The position numbers and the translations under genes were made by a program. Below are positions 52,287 to 62,048 of a DNA stretch of 64,000 nucleotides, piece after piece. How positions within the stretch are numbered: the stretch's first letter is position 1; each line of letters starts with the position of its first letter. Under the pieces are notes generated by a model. The model searched no databases. It was given only the letters and a program-made list of their open reading frames with translations, and was not told the DNA's origin. The stretch is taken from positions 3,861,001-3,925,000 of the forward strand of contig NZ_AP014637.1 in assembly GCF_000829415.1 (NCBI RefSeq), in the 5' to 3' direction. This DNA comes from Pseudomonas sp. StFLB209. Lineage in GTDB: Bacteria; Pseudomonadota; Gammaproteobacteria; Pseudomonadales; Pseudomonadaceae.

Positions 52287-53295
52287 CCGCGCCGTGGCTG
52301 TCAAGTTGACCCAGGTCGAAAAGGCCGCAGTTCTGTTGCTGTCGCTGGGCGAAACCGATGCCGCCCAGGTGTTGCGGCATATGGGGCCCAAAGAAGTGCA
52401 GAAAGTCGGCGTGGCCATGGCGCAAATGCGCAATGTGCACCGCGAGCAGGTCGAAGAGGTGATGAGCGAGTTCGTCGACACGGTCGGCGATCAGACCAGT
52501 CTCGGCGTTGGCTCCGATGGCTACATTCGCAAGATGCTGACCCAGGCGCTGGGCGAAGACAAGGCCAACGGCCTGATCGACCGCATCCTGCTCGGTGGCA
52601 ACACCAGCGGTCTGGACAGCCTCAAGTGGATGGAGCCGCGTGCGGTGGCCGACGTCATTCGTTACGAGCACCCGCAGATTCAGGCCATCGTGGTGGCGTA
52701 TCTGGACGCTGACCAGGCGGGTGAGGTGCTTGGCCACTTCGATCATAAAGTGCGTCTGGATATCATCCTGCGGGTGTCGTCGCTCAACACGGTGCAGCCG
52801 GCGGCACTCAAGGAACTCAACCAGATTCTCGAGAAGCAGTTCTCCGGCAATGCCAATACCTCCCGGACCACGCTGGGCGGCATCAAGCGTGCTGCGGACA
52901 TCATGAACTTCCTCGACAGCTCCATCGAAGGCGCGCTCATGGATTCGATCCGCGAGGTCGACGAAGACCTGTCGACGCAGATCGAAGACCTTATGTTTGT
53001 CTTCAACAACCTGGCCGACGTCGACGACCGCGGCATTCAGGCACTGCTTCGCGAAGTGTCTTCCGATGTGCTGGTGCTGGCGCTCAAGGGTGCCGACGAG
53101 GCAATCAAGGAGAAGGTCTTCAAGAACATGTCCAAGCGTGCTGCCGAGCTGCTGCGCGACGACCTGGAGGCCAAAGGGCCGGTGCGGGTCAGCGATGTGG
53201 AGACCGCGCAGAAGGAAATCCTCACCATCGCCCGCCGAATGGCCGAAGCTGGCGAGATTGTGCTGGGTGGCAAAGGTGGCGAGGAAATGATCTAA
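52279..53295 (+). CDS. fliG: Flagellar motor switch protein FliG
   Basis: A 338-residue C-ring protein that couples the stators to rotation. The N-terminal FliF-binding domain, the middle domain with the EHPQ motif (IRYEHPQIQAIVVAYL, about 133-148) and the C-terminal torque domain with the charged helix (MSKRAAELLRDDLEAKGPVRVSDVE) are all present. The 8-base overlap with fliF suggests coupled synthesis of ring partners. Confidence 0.97.
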   Translation: MNDRAVAVKLTQVEKAAVLLLSLGETDAAQVLRHMGPKEVQKVGVAMAQMRNVHREQVEEVMSEFVDTVGDQTSLGVGSDGYIRKMLTQALGEDKANGLIDRILLGGNTSGLDSLKWMEPRAVADVIRYEHPQIQAIVVAYLDADQAGEVLGHFDHKVRLDIILRVSSLNTVQPAALKELNQILEKQFSGNANTSRTTLGGIKRAADIMNFLDSSIEGALMDSIREVDEDLSTQIEDLMFVFNNLADVDDRGIQALLREVSSDVLVLALKGADEAIKEKVFKNMSKRAAELLRDDLEAKGPVRVSDVETAQKEILTIARRMAEAGEIVLGGKGGEEMI

Positions 53296-53298
53296 GCC

Positions 53299-54144
53299 AT
53301 GTCCAGCTCTGTAAAAGATTCGTTACCCAGTGATCTGATTCGCGCCAAGGATGTTCGTGACGCAGATGTCTGGGCCTTGCCCAGCTTTGACCCCTATGTG
53401 GAGCCCGAGCCGGAACCGGAGCCTGAGCCTGAACCGCTGGAGATGGAAGAGGTGCCGCTGGAGGAAGTCCAGCCACTGACGCTTGAAGAGCTGGAAAGCA
53501 TTCGCCAGGAGGCCTGGAACGAAGGCTTCGCTACCGGCGAAAAAGAAGGTTTTCATAGTACCCGGATCAAGGTTCGCCAAGAGGCTGAAGTGGCTCTGGC
53601 GGCCAAGCTCGACAGCCTTGAACTGTTGATGAGCCAGTTGCTCGACCCTATCGCCGAGCAAGACACCCAGATTGAGAAGTCGCTGGTCCATTTGGTCGAG
53701 CATATCGCCCGCCAGGTCATTCAGCGCGAACTGCAAACCGACTCGCAGCAAATCGCCCATGTGTTGCGCGAAGCGTTGAAACTGCTGCCGATGGGCGCCA
53801 ATAATCTGCGCATTTTTGTCAATCCGCAGGACTTTTCCGTGGTCAAGCTGCTGCGCGAGCGTCATGAAGAGAATTGGAAGATTCTTGAAGATGACGCGCT
53901 GATGCCCGGTGGCTGCCGCATTGAAACCGAGCACAGCCGGATCGATGCCAGTGTCGAGACCCGGATCAGTCAGGCGATTGCCCGCCTGTACGATCAGATG
54001 CATGAACAGGTCGCGCATCCGGCAGCGCCTGATCTGAGCATCGAACTGCCTGATGTTGAAGTGCCGCGCAGCAGTGATATCCCCGAGCAGCCGGTCGGCG
54101 CTGACTCGCTGGCGGCGGACGAAGAGCCGGGCCATGCGCCTTGA
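53299..54144 (+). CDS. fliH: Flagellar export ATPase regulator FliH
   Basis: A 281-residue protein that binds and restrains the FliI ATPase and ties it to FliN. An N-terminal acidic low-complexity stretch contains six Glu-Pro pairs (about residues 34-46). A GxxxG-like helix ([15 protein letters not shown]) and the C-terminal FliH/HrpE domain ([27 protein letters not shown] onward) follow. It overlaps fliI by 11 bases. Confidence 0.95.
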   Translation: MSSSVKDSLPSDLIRAKDVRDADVWALPSFDPYVEPEPEPEPEPEPLEMEEVPLEEVQPLTLEELESIRQEAWNEGFATGEKEGFHSTRIKVRQEAEVALAAKLDSLELLMSQLLDPIAEQDTQIEKSLVHLVEHIARQVIQRELQTDSQQIAHVLREALKLLPMGANNLRIFVNPQDFSVVKLLRERHEENWKILEDDALMPGGCRIETEHSRIDASVETRISQAIARLYDQMHEQVAHPAAPDLSIELPDVEVPRSSDIPEQPVGADSLAADEEPGHAP

Positions 54145-55492
54145 ACGCCTGAGTTTCGCCAAGCGCCTGGGCGGTTACGCCAGCGCCATCGACCTGCCGA
54201 CTCAGCCCGTGGTTGAAGGCCGTCTGCTGCGCATGGTCGGCCTGACCCTGGAAGCTGAAGGTTTGCGCGCAGCGATGGGCAGCCGCTGTGTGGTCATCAA
54301 CGACGACAGTCACCATCCGGTCCAGGTGGATGCCGAAGTCATGGGTTTTGCCGGTGGCAAAGTGTTCCTGATGCCGGTGGGCAGTGTGGTCGGTATTGCG
54401 CCAGGTGCGCGGGTCGTGCCGCTGGCTGACACTGGCCGGCTGCCCATGGGCATGAGCATGCTGGGTCGGGTGCTTGACGGTGCCGGTCGCCCGCTCGACG
54501 GTCGCCCGCCGGTCAAGGCTGAAGACTGGGTGCCGATGGACGGCCCGACCATCAACCCGCTCAAGCGTGACCCGATCAGTCGGCCGCTGGATGTGGGCAT
54601 TCGCTGCATCAACGGTTTGTTGACGGTAGGGCGTGGTCAGCGGCTGGGGCTGTTCGCCGGTACCGGGGTGGGCAAGAGTGTGTTGCTCGGCATGATGACC
54701 CGCTTTACTGAGGCCGACATCATTGTGGTCGGGCTGATCGGTGAACGGGGTCGGGAGGTGAAGGAATTCATCGAGCACATCCTTGGCGAAGAGGGGCTCA
54801 AGCGTTCTGTGGTGGTGGCCTCACCCGCCGATGATGCACCGTTGATGCGTTTGCGGGCGGCGATGTATTGCACCCGTATCGCGGAATACTTCCGCGATCG
54901 GGGCAAGAACGTGCTGCTGCTGATGGATTCATTGACCCGTTTTGCCCAGGCCCAGCGTGAAATCGCTCTCGCCATTGGCGAGCCGCCTGCGACCAAGGGC
55001 TACCCGCCATCGGTGTTTGCCCGTTTGCCCAAACTGGTGGAGCGTGCCGGTAATGCCGAGGCCGGTGGTGGTTCGATTACCGCGTTCTATACCGTGCTGT
55101 CTGAGGGTGATGATCAGCAGGACCCGATTGCCGACTCGGCCCGTGGCGTGCTGGACGGGCATATTGTGCTGTCACGGCGCCTGGCCGAAGAGGGGCACTA
55201 CCCGGCCATCGATATCGAGGCCTCCATCAGCCGGGTCATGCCGGCGGTGGTCAGCCCTGACCATATGATGCGCGCGCAATACTTCAAGCAGTTGTGGTCC
55301 CGTTATCAGCAGACCCGTGACTTGATCAGCGTCGGTGCTTATGTGGCCGGCGGTGACCGGGAAACCGACCTGGCGATTCAGTTGCAGCCGGCACTGGTGC
55401 GCTTTCAGCGCCAGGGCCTGACCGAAAGCTTCAGCATGCAGGACAGTGAGGGTGCTTTGGCGGCGGTGTTCGGTCCGGCACCGGGCGGTTGA
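54134..55492 (+). CDS. fliI: Flagellum-specific export ATPase FliI
   Basis: A 452-residue hexameric ATPase of the flagellar type III secretion system. Walker A is [14 protein letters not shown] (about 174-187), Walker B is [26 protein letters not shown], and the C-terminal substrate region follows. ATG 54134 is chosen since an upstream reading from 54053 only covers fliH sequence in another frame. Confidence 0.97.
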   Translation: MRLERLSFAKRLGGYASAIDLPTQPVVEGRLLRMVGLTLEAEGLRAAMGSRCVVINDDSHHPVQVDAEVMGFAGGKVFLMPVGSVVGIAPGARVVPLADTGRLPMGMSMLGRVLDGAGRPLDGRPPVKAEDWVPMDGPTINPLKRDPISRPLDVGIRCINGLLTVGRGQRLGLFAGTGVGKSVLLGMMTRFTEADIIVVGLIGERGREVKEFIEHILGEEGLKRSVVVASPADDAPLMRLRAAMYCTRIAEYFRDRGKNVLLLMDSLTRFAQAQREIALAIGEPPATKGYPPSVFARLPKLVERAGNAEAGGGSITAFYTVLSEGDDQQDPIADSARGVLDGHIVLSRRLAEEGHYPAIDIEASISRVMPAVVSPDHMMRAQYFKQLWSRYQQTRDLISVGAYVAGGDRETDLAIQLQPALVRFQRQGLTESFSMQDSEGALAAVFGPAPGG

Positions 55493-55498
55493 TGAGCC

Positions 55499-55945
55499 AT
55501 GGCACAGAGTCGTGCGGCGCGCCTGGCGCCGGTTGTGGAAATGGCCGAGTCGGCAGAGCGAACCGCGGCGCAGCGCCTTGGGCATGCCCAGGGGCAGGTC
55601 AATCTGGCGCACAGCAAGCTTGAGGAGCTGGAGCAGTTTCGCCTCAACTATCAGCAGCAATGGATCGACAAGGGCAACCATGGTGTTTCAGGTCAGTGGC
55701 TGATGAACTACCAGCGCTTTCTCAATCAGCTTGAAACTGCGATCGGCCAGCAGCGCAAGAGCCTCGCCTGGCATCAAGCCAACCTGGATCGGGCGCGCGG
55801 CGTCTGGCAGCAGGCCTATGCGCGGGTCGAAGGGTTGCGCAAGCTGGTGCAGCGCTACATTGATGAGGCGCGGGCGCTGGAAGACAAGCGTGAGCAGAAA
55901 CTGCTCGATGAGCTGTCTCAGCGCTTGCCGCGTCACGAGATGTAG
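55499..55945 (+). CDS. fliJ: Flagellar export chaperone FliJ
   Basis: A 148-residue antiparallel coiled coil, rich in charged heptads, that acts with FliI/FliH and recycles export chaperones. Conserved FliJ features include RLAPVVEMAESAERTAAQRLGHA at the start and RVEGLRKLVQRYIDEARALEDKREQKLLDEL near the end. Last of fliEFGHIJ; the Hsb module follows 54 bases later. Confidence 0.94.
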   Translation: MAQSRAARLAPVVEMAESAERTAAQRLGHAQGQVNLAHSKLEELEQFRLNYQQQWIDKGNHGVSGQWLMNYQRFLNQLETAIGQQRKSLAWHQANLDRARGVWQQAYARVEGLRKLVQRYIDEARALEDKREQKLLDELSQRLPRHEM

Positions 55946-55999
55946 CGCCGATCATGGTCTAGTCTGTGTCTTATCATTGATGCAGCGCAGGAGTGGGTT

Positions 56000-56302
56000 A
56001 TGACAGTCACTTGCGGTCTCTCGCCAGACGGTCGGCAAGTCACGCTGTTTATCGAGGGGAGGTTCGACTTCTCCTGCCATCAGGATTTTCGTGCCGCTTA
56101 TGAAGCTTTTTCCGGCGAGCTGGATTATGTCGTGGACCTGCGCGGCACTCACTATCTGGACAGCTCGGCGCTGGGCATGCTGCTGTTGTTGCGCGACCAT
56201 GCCGGTGGCGACCATGCGCAGGTACGGCTGATCAACTGCAGCAGCGACGTGGTCAAGATCCTGACCATCTCCAATTTCTCCAAACTGTTTACGCTAGGTT
56301 AA
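56000..56302 (+). CDS. hsbA: STAS anti-sigma-factor antagonist HsbA
   Basis: A 100-residue single STAS domain. The phospho-Ser region is DLRGTHYLDSSALGMLLLLRDHAGG, where DSSALG holds the switch serine. In P. aeruginosa the homologue HsbA binds FlgM or a diguanylate cyclase depending on phosphorylation, linking the Gac/Rsm pathway to motility and biofilm choice. Ahead of ATG is AGGAG. It lies directly upstream of its kinase/phosphatase HsbR. Confidence 0.92.
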   Translation: MTVTCGLSPDGRQVTLFIEGRFDFSCHQDFRAAYEAFSGELDYVVDLRGTHYLDSSALGMLLLLRDHAGGDHAQVRLINCSSDVVKILTISNFSKLFTLG

Positions 56303-56305
56303 GTC

Positions 56306-58033
56306 TTGCAGTCTGTGGGGCAAGAGCTGCGGGTGCTGATTGCTGATGACAGTGCCAGTGACAGGCTGCTGTTATCGACCCTGATCAGTCGGCAGGGGCA
56401 CCAGCCGCTGGTCGCTGCCAATGGTCAGGAGGCTGTGCAGCTGTATCGCGATCACCAGCCGCAGTTGGTACTGATGGATGCCCTGATGCCGGTCATGGAC
56501 GGCTTCGAGGCCGCCCGTCAGATCAAGCAGATGGCCGGTCAGGCGCTGGTGCCAATCATCTTTCTGACCTCTCTGACCGAGGGGGAGGCGCTGGCCCGAT
56601 GCCTGGATGCCGGCGGTGACGACTTTCTGGCGAAGCCCTTCAATCCTCTGGTGCTGGCCGCCAAGATCAATGCCATGAATCGACTGCGGCAACTGCAGGA
56701 TACTGTGCTGCGCCAGCGCGACCTGATTGCCAGTCATCGTGAACATTTACTCAACGAACAGCGGGTGGCCAAGGCGGTATTTGACCAGGTGGCGCATTCC
56801 GGCTGTCTTGACGCATCGTGTATCCGTTATCTGCAGTCGCCTTATGCGCTGTTCAATGGCGACCTGATGCTGGCGGCCTATACACCGGCCGGGCACATGC
56901 ATGTGTTTCTCGGCGACTTCACCGGGCATGGTTTGCCGGCAGCAGTAGGTGCCATGCCGCTGGCCGAGGTGTTCTACGGGATGACCGCCAAAGGCTACGA
57001 GCTGGCGGAAATCCTGCGGGAGATGAACGGCAAGCTCAAACGTATCCTGCCGGTAGACATGTTTTGTTGCGCCGCGCTGTTGTGCATCGATGCCGGTCAG
57101 CAGCAGGTCGAGCTATGGAATGGCGGGTTGCCTGACGGTTATCTGCTGCGCGCCGACAACGCCGGGTTTGTCCCGTTGCAGTCCCGGCACCTGCCGCTGG
57201 GCGTGTTGTCACCCAAGGCGTTCGAGGCGCATACCGAGGTTCACCCGTTGGGGGCCGGGGACCGGATCTTTCTGTTGTCTGATGGAGTGATCGACACCCG
57301 GGATGCTCAGGATCAGCTGTTTGGCTCGCAACGCCTGTGCGAAGTCCTGGCTGCCAATCGCGAGCCCGAGATGCTGATTCAGGAGATTCTCCAGGCGCTC
57401 AACGATTTTGGCGGCCGTGCCCGTGACGATGTCAGCATGCTGGAAATCAGTGCCGGGCATGGGGCGCTGCCGGCCACTGCATTGACTCAGGGCTGGTCCG
57501 ACAGTGGTCTGGCGGAGCCGGTGGACTGGTCGGTGGCCTTCGAGTTTCGCGCTGCGACCCTCAAAGCGAGTAATCCGCTGCCTGGCGTGCTGCAACTGCT
57601 GCTGGAGCAGCGCGGCTTGCGTGAGCAGGCGGCCACGATTTACAGCGTGCTCACCGAGCTTTACAGCAATGCGTTGGAGCATGGCGTTCTCGGGCTGGAT
57701 TCCACCCTCAAACAGGATGCGGCCGGTTTTGCCCGGTATTACGAGGCGCGCGCCAAGCGTCTGGCTGAGCTGCAAAACGGGTTCATCCGCCTGGAGTTGG
57801 TGCTTTGTTCTGCTGCGCAAGGCGGCAGGTTGCAGATTTGCATGCAGGACAGTGGCCAAGGTTTCGACGTCCAGGCGGTGCTGGCCAGGCTGCCGGATGA
57901 TGCGGGCCTGCACGGTCGCGGGCTGCGCCTGATTCGCTCGTTGTGCCGGGATGCGCGATGGTCCGCCGATGGTTGTACGGTGCATGTGGAATTTGTCTGG
58001 GGGGCGATGGCATACTTGCCTTCGGGGTCTTGA
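56306..58033 (+). CDS. hsbR: Response regulator phosphatase/kinase HsbR
   Basis: A 575-residue protein with three domains: a receiver (about 8-125, phospho-acceptor Asp in LVLMDALMPVMDG), a PP2C/SpoIIE serine phosphatase (about 170-380, NGDLMLAAYTPAGHMHVFLGDFTGHGLPAAVG) and a C-terminal HATPase serine-kinase-like domain (about 420-570, YSVLTELYSNALEHGVLGL). In P. aeruginosa HsbR both adds and removes phosphate from HsbA, switched by HptB. TTG 56306 is the likely start, three bases after hsbA; GTG 56315 is an alternative with no better ribosome-binding site. Confidence 0.92.
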   Translation: MQSVGQELRVLIADDSASDRLLLSTLISRQGHQPLVAANGQEAVQLYRDHQPQLVLMDALMPVMDGFEAARQIKQMAGQALVPIIFLTSLTEGEALARCLDAGGDDFLAKPFNPLVLAAKINAMNRLRQLQDTVLRQRDLIASHREHLLNEQRVAKAVFDQVAHSGCLDASCIRYLQSPYALFNGDLMLAAYTPAGHMHVFLGDFTGHGLPAAVGAMPLAEVFYGMTAKGYELAEILREMNGKLKRILPVDMFCCAALLCIDAGQQQVELWNGGLPDGYLLRADNAGFVPLQSRHLPLGVLSPKAFEAHTEVHPLGAGDRIFLLSDGVIDTRDAQDQLFGSQRLCEVLAANREPEMLIQEILQALNDFGGRARDDVSMLEISAGHGALPATALTQGWSDSGLAEPVDWSVAFEFRAATLKASNPLPGVLQLLLEQRGLREQAATIYSVLTELYSNALEHGVLGLDSTLKQDAAGFARYYEARAKRLAELQNGFIRLELVLCSAAQGGRLQICMQDSGQGFDVQAVLARLPDDAGLHGRGLRLIRSLCRDARWSADGCTVHVEFVWGAMAYLPSGS

Positions 58034-58048
58034 TCAAGGAGTGAGCAA

Positions 58049-58426
58049 GTGTCGTTCGTACAGATTGACTACGCGGTATTGAATACCTTGCAAGAGGTCA
58101 TGGAAGACGAGTATCTGACGCTCATCGACGTCTTCCTGAGCGACTCCGAGCAGCGCCTGGCATTGCTTCGTCAGGCGGCGCGCAACCTGGCCGGCGGTAC
58201 ATCGCCTGATCTGACGGAACTGGGCCTGGCGGCGCACAGCTTCAAGGGCAGCAGCAGCAATATGGGCGCTCTGCGCTTGTCTGAATTGTGTCGTCAGCTC
58301 GAAGAGCAGGCCCGGCGTCAGGCGCTCGATGGCCTTGAAGAGCTTGTCAGCCTGATCGACAGCGAGTATCAGGCCATTCGCCAAGTGTTCAATGCCGAGC
58401 GACAAGTGCTGGTTGCTCAGACCTGA
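58049..58426 (+). CDS. hptB: Histidine phosphotransfer protein HptB
   Basis: A 125-residue Hpt four-helix domain with the phospho-His motif AAHSFKGSSSNMGALRLSELC. In P. aeruginosa HptB receives phosphate from several hybrid kinases and passes it to HsbR. GTG 58049 follows a strong AAGGAG (58037-58042). It completes the hsbA-hsbR-hptB module inside the flagellar cluster. Confidence 0.93.
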   Translation: MSFVQIDYAVLNTLQEVMEDEYLTLIDVFLSDSEQRLALLRQAARNLAGGTSPDLTELGLAAHSFKGSSSNMGALRLSELCRQLEEQARRQALDGLEELVSLIDSEYQAIRQVFNAERQVLVAQT

Positions 58427-58459
58427 GTATTGCTCTGCTTGCTATCTCCCTTGTTAGTT

Positions 58460-58475
58460 TGGCCTGCATTTTGCT
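58460..58475 (+). promoter_or_regulatory. Sigma-54 promoter of fliK
   Basis: TGGCCTGCATTTTGCT: GG (58461-58462), ten bases, GC (58473-58474). The implied start is about 58486, just upstream of fliK ATG 58514. Confidence 0.7.
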
Positions 58476-58513
58476 AATGCAATAGCATTGTGCTGCTTTA
58501 TGTGGAGATCCCG

Positions 58514-59914
58514 ATGCCCCTTGCTCCAGATGTGTTCCCCCAGGCGAATGTAGCGGCTCCGGCCAAGACCGGTGCCGTCAGTAATTCGTTCAAGCCTGCC
58601 GAAACCAGCAAGGCTGACGCCTCCAGCTTCTCTGATGTCTATGCGCAGCAGTCTCGCGACAAGCCTGCCGTCGAGCGCGATATACCGGCCAGGCCTGCTC
58701 GGGACAAGCCCGCTGCCGATAAAGACAAGGCGGTCGCAACCAAAGACAAGCCTGCTGCGGTCGGCAAAGACAAGCCGGATACGGCAGACAAGGCCAAGAG
58801 TGAGCCTGATCAGGTTGCCGGAAGCGGCAATTCGTTGCCAGTCCAGGCCAAGGGTCAGACCGCTGATGCTGATGATCAGAGTGCCGATCCGTCCGAGGCT
58901 GTCGAGCAACTGGTGGGGCTGCCGACGCTGATTCAGATTCCGGTTGAGGTCGCGGTTGACGCTCCGGTGTCGGCAGATGCGGCCATTGATGGCCTGCAGC
59001 AGTCCCAGCTCGCAGCGTCGCCGCTGGCAGCGGCGCCTGCGGCAACTTCTGCTGCTGTGGAAGAGGCGTTCAATCCGGAGGCTGACCCGCTTGACGGTCT
59101 GCATGCCTTGCAGTTTGCGCTTGAAAGTGCAGGCGGCAAGAGTCGTGCGGCTGCGCCGGTGGCGACTAATCAGGCCGGGCAGGCTCAGGCGAATCCGGAC
59201 CTCAACGCCGACGACACTCGGGCGCAGAACGTTGTCAATAATCTGGCGAGCCTTAATGGTGACCCGGCAGCTCAGGATGGTTCTACCGAGAGCAGTGATC
59301 AGTCTTTTACTGCGGTGCTCGGTGATGGGCTTAAGGATGTAAAGAGCGCTGCCGGTGATACCCGGGTCGATAACTTTGCCGAACGTCTTGCCGCGTTGAG
59401 TCAGGCCGCCCAGCCGGCGCGGCCGGTGACTGCGCCGGTGGCTTCGCCATTGGGTCAGCCGTTGGCCATGCATCAGAGTGGCTGGACCGAGGGTATTGTC
59501 GATCGGGTCATGTACCTGTCGAGTCAGAATCTCAAGTCGGCAGAGATCAAGCTTGAGCCTGCGGAGCTGGGGCGTCTGGACATCCGTGTCAATATGGCGC
59601 CGGATCAACAGACCCAGGTGACCTTTGCCAGTGCGCATCTGGGCGTGCGCGATGCATTGGAGAGCCAGGTCGCGCGCCTGCGTGAGTCGTTCAGTCAGCA
59701 GGGCCTGGGTCAGGTTGACGTCAATGTCTCTGACCAGTCACAGCAACAAGCCCAGCAGCAGGCGCAGGAGCAGGCCAGTCGCGCGCAGCGTGGCGGGCGA
59801 GGGTCTATGGCGCAGGATGAAGTTGAGGATGAAGTGGCGCCGGCAGCGGTTGCTGCAGTGTCTCAGCCTGCCCAGCGGATTGTGGGTAGCAGCGAAATCG
59901 ATTACTACGCCTGA
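58514..59914 (+). CDS. fliK: Flagellar hook-length control protein FliK
   Basis: A 466-residue molecular ruler that ends hook growth and switches export to filament proteins. The long N-terminal two thirds are low-complexity and Ala/Asp/Lys/Pro-rich, with repeated DKPA-like units (about 52-90). The C-terminal Flg_hook domain (about 310-410, VMYLSSQNLKSAEIKLEPAELGRLDIRVNM) is conserved and contacts FlhB. ATG 58514 is favoured over 58490, which would lie almost at the sigma-54 transcription start. Confidence 0.93.
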   Translation: MPLAPDVFPQANVAAPAKTGAVSNSFKPAETSKADASSFSDVYAQQSRDKPAVERDIPARPARDKPAADKDKAVATKDKPAAVGKDKPDTADKAKSEPDQVAGSGNSLPVQAKGQTADADDQSADPSEAVEQLVGLPTLIQIPVEVAVDAPVSADAAIDGLQQSQLAASPLAAAPAATSAAVEEAFNPEADPLDGLHALQFALESAGGKSRAAAPVATNQAGQAQANPDLNADDTRAQNVVNNLASLNGDPAAQDGSTESSDQSFTAVLGDGLKDVKSAAGDTRVDNFAERLAALSQAAQPARPVTAPVASPLGQPLAMHQSGWTEGIVDRVMYLSSQNLKSAEIKLEPAELGRLDIRVNMAPDQQTQVTFASAHLGVRDALESQVARLRESFSQQGLGQVDVNVSDQSQQQAQQQAQEQASRAQRGGRGSMAQDEVEDEVAPAAVAAVSQPAQRIVGSSEIDYYA

Positions 59915-59922
59915 TCCGCAAA

Positions 59923-59958
59923 AAAGCGCGCCTGAAATTGCTCAGTGCGCGCTTTCCT
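59923..59958 (+). terminator. Terminator after fliK
   Basis: AAAGCGCGC (59923-59931), 15-base loop, GCGCGCTTT (59947-59955). The T-run is short (TTTCCTTT). Confidence 0.72.
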
Positions 59959-59976
59959 TTGCTGTGCTCGCCACTC

Positions 59977-59992
59977 TGGCATAACACTTGCT
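59977..59992 (+). promoter_or_regulatory. Sigma-54 promoter of fliLMNOPQR
   Basis: TGGCATAACACTTGCT: GG (59978-59979), ten bases, GC (59990-59991). The implied start is about 60003, 41 bases before fliL. Confidence 0.86.
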
Positions 59993-60043
59993 CAAACTCT
60001 GTTACGTATCAACGAACCCCTTGAATACTGACGGATTATTGGC

Positions 60044-60541
60044 ATGGCGAGTGACGCAGTTAAAGAGCCCGGCTCGAAAAGTAAACTCAAGCTCATCATT
60101 ATCGGCGTTGTTGCCCTGTTGCTGGCGGTAGGCTTGTCGGCAGGCGCGACCTGGTTTCTCATGCACAAATCCGAGCCTAAGCCTGATCCGGCAGCGGCGG
60201 CTGCAGCGGCGAATGTCAAGCAGCCAGCGGTATTTGAAGCCATGACGCCGGCCTTTGTGGTCAACTTCAATGTCAATGGGCGCCAGCGCTATATGCAGGC
60301 CAGTATCACCATGCTCGCGCGTAATCCTGCCGACATGGAAGCACTGAAAGTGCATATGCCGACCATTCGCAATAATCTGGTCATGCTGTTCGCCGGTATC
60401 CCGTTCGAATCGCTGTCATCGCCGATCGGCCAGGAAATGTTGCGCCAGAAAGCCACGGCCAGCATTCAGGAAGTCGCTCAAAAAGAGCTGGGCAAGACTG
60501 TGATTGAGCAGCTGCTCTTCACCAACTTCGTATTGCAGTAG
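60044..60541 (+). CDS. fliL: Flagellar basal body-associated protein FliL
   Basis: A 165-residue single-pass inner-membrane protein. The transmembrane helix (LIIIGVVALLLAVGLSAGATWFLM, about 17-40) is followed by a periplasmic domain (FEAMTPAFVVNFNVNGRQRYMQASITMLA). It supports stator function. First gene of the fliLMNOPQR run. Confidence 0.95.
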   Translation: MASDAVKEPGSKSKLKLIIIGVVALLLAVGLSAGATWFLMHKSEPKPDPAAAAAAANVKQPAVFEAMTPAFVVNFNVNGRQRYMQASITMLARNPADMEALKVHMPTIRNNLVMLFAGIPFESLSSPIGQEMLRQKATASIQEVAQKELGKTVIEQLLFTNFVLQ

Positions 60542-60552
60542 GACTCCAGGAC

Positions 60553-61521
60553 ATGGCCGTGCAAGACCTGCTGTCCCAGGATGAGATCGACGCGCTGCTG
60601 CACGGCGTGGACGATGGAATGGTCCAGACCGATAACGCAGTCGAGCCTGGCAGCGTCAAAAGTTATGACCTGACCAGCCAGGACCGGATCGTCCGGGGTC
60701 GCATGCCGACCCTGGAAATGATCAACGAGCGGTTCGCCCGTTACACCCGCATCAGCATGTTCAATCTGCTGCGCCGCTCGGCGGATGTTGCGGTGGGTGG
60801 CGTACAGGTAATGAAGTTCGGTGAGTACGTGCATTCGTTGTATGTGCCCACCAGCCTCAACCTGGCCAAGATCAAGCCGCTGCGCGGCACTGCCTTGTTC
60901 ATTCTTGACGCCAAGCTGGTGTTCAAGCTGGTGGACAACTTCTTTGGCGGTGACGGGCGCCATGCCAAGATCGAGGGGCGTGAGTTCACGCCGACCGAAC
61001 TGCGTGTGGTGCGTATGGTGCTCGATCAGGTATTTATCGACCTCAAGGAGGCCTGGCAGGCAATCATGGAGGTCAATTTCGAGTACATCAACTCGGAAGT
61101 GAACCCGGCCATGGCCAACATCGTCGGGCCCAGTGAAGCCGTCGTGATCTCGACCTTCCATATCGAACTCGATGGCGGTGGCGGCGACCTGCACGTGACC
61201 ATGCCTTATTCGATGATCGAGCCGATCCGCGAGATGCTTGATGCCGGCTTTCAGTCTGATCTGGATGATCAGGATGAGCGCTGGATCAAGGCACTCAAGG
61301 AGGACGTGCTGGATGTATCGGTCCCGCTGACGACTACGGTTGCGCAGCGTCAGTTGCAGTTGCGCGACATCCTGCACATGCAGCCTGGCGATGTGATTCC
61401 TGTCGAGCTGCCCGAGGCGCTGGTCATGCGCGCCAACGGTGTGCCGTCATTCAAGGTCAAGCTCGGTTCGCACAAGGGCAATCTGGCCTTGCAGGTTATC
61501 GAACCGATAGAGCGGCGTTGA
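60553..61521 (+). CDS. fliM: Flagellar motor switch protein FliM
   Basis: A 322-residue C-ring protein. The N-terminal CheY-P-binding motif is LLSQDEIDALLHGV (about 5-18), the middle domain contains the FliG-contact region (NLAKIKPLRGTALFILDAKLVFKLVDNFFGG), and the C-terminal SPOA domain (TVAQRQLQLRDILHMQPGDVIPVELPE) pairs with FliN. Confidence 0.97.
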   Translation: MAVQDLLSQDEIDALLHGVDDGMVQTDNAVEPGSVKSYDLTSQDRIVRGRMPTLEMINERFARYTRISMFNLLRRSADVAVGGVQVMKFGEYVHSLYVPTSLNLAKIKPLRGTALFILDAKLVFKLVDNFFGGDGRHAKIEGREFTPTELRVVRMVLDQVFIDLKEAWQAIMEVNFEYINSEVNPAMANIVGPSEAVVISTFHIELDGGGGDLHVTMPYSMIEPIREMLDAGFQSDLDDQDERWIKALKEDVLDVSVPLTTTVAQRQLQLRDILHMQPGDVIPVELPEALVMRANGVPSFKVKLGSHKGNLALQVIEPIERR

Positions 61522-61580
61522 CAGACCGTCGCGCCACAACCCAATTGCGTAATTGAATTACTGCCCGCAGAGGACAACCG

Positions 61581-62048
61581 ATGGCTGATGAAAACGATAT
61601 GACGTCTGCTGATGATCAGGCGTTGGCCGATGAGTGGGCTGCCGCGCTGAATGAAGCCGGCGAGGGAGGGCAGTCTGATATTGATGCGCTGCTGGCGGCT
61701 GATGAAGCGAGCCGCCCCAGCTCCAATCGTATGCCCATGGAAGAGTTTGGCAGTGTGCCCAAGAGCACTGCGCCGGTCACGCTCGATGGTCCGAACCTGG
61801 ATGTGATCCTGGATATCCCGGTGTCGATTTCCATGGAAGTGGGCAGCACCGATATCAGCATTCGTAACCTGTTGCAGCTCAACCAGGGTTCGGTGATCGA
61901 GCTTGATCGCCTGGCGGGAGAGCCGCTGGATGTGCTGGTTAATGGCACCCTGATCGCCCATGGCGAGGTGGTGGTGGTCAATGAAAAGTTCGGCATTCGC
62001 CTGACTGACGTGATCAGTCCGAGTGAACGCATCAAGAAGCTGCGCTAA
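61581..62048 (+). CDS. fliN: Flagellar motor switch protein FliN
   Basis: A 155-residue C-ring protein. An acidic N-terminal extension (about 1-65) leads to the SPOA domain (LDVILDIPVSISMEVGSTDISIRNLLQLNQGSVIELDRLAGEPLDVLVNGTLIAHGEVVVV). It binds FliM, FliH and exported chaperones. Its stop is directly followed by the fliO GTG. Confidence 0.97.
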   Translation: MADENDMTSADDQALADEWAAALNEAGEGGQSDIDALLAADEASRPSSNRMPMEEFGSVPKSTAPVTLDGPNLDVILDIPVSISMEVGSTDISIRNLLQLNQGSVIELDRLAGEPLDVLVNGTLIAHGEVVVVNEKFGIRLTDVISPSERIKKLR

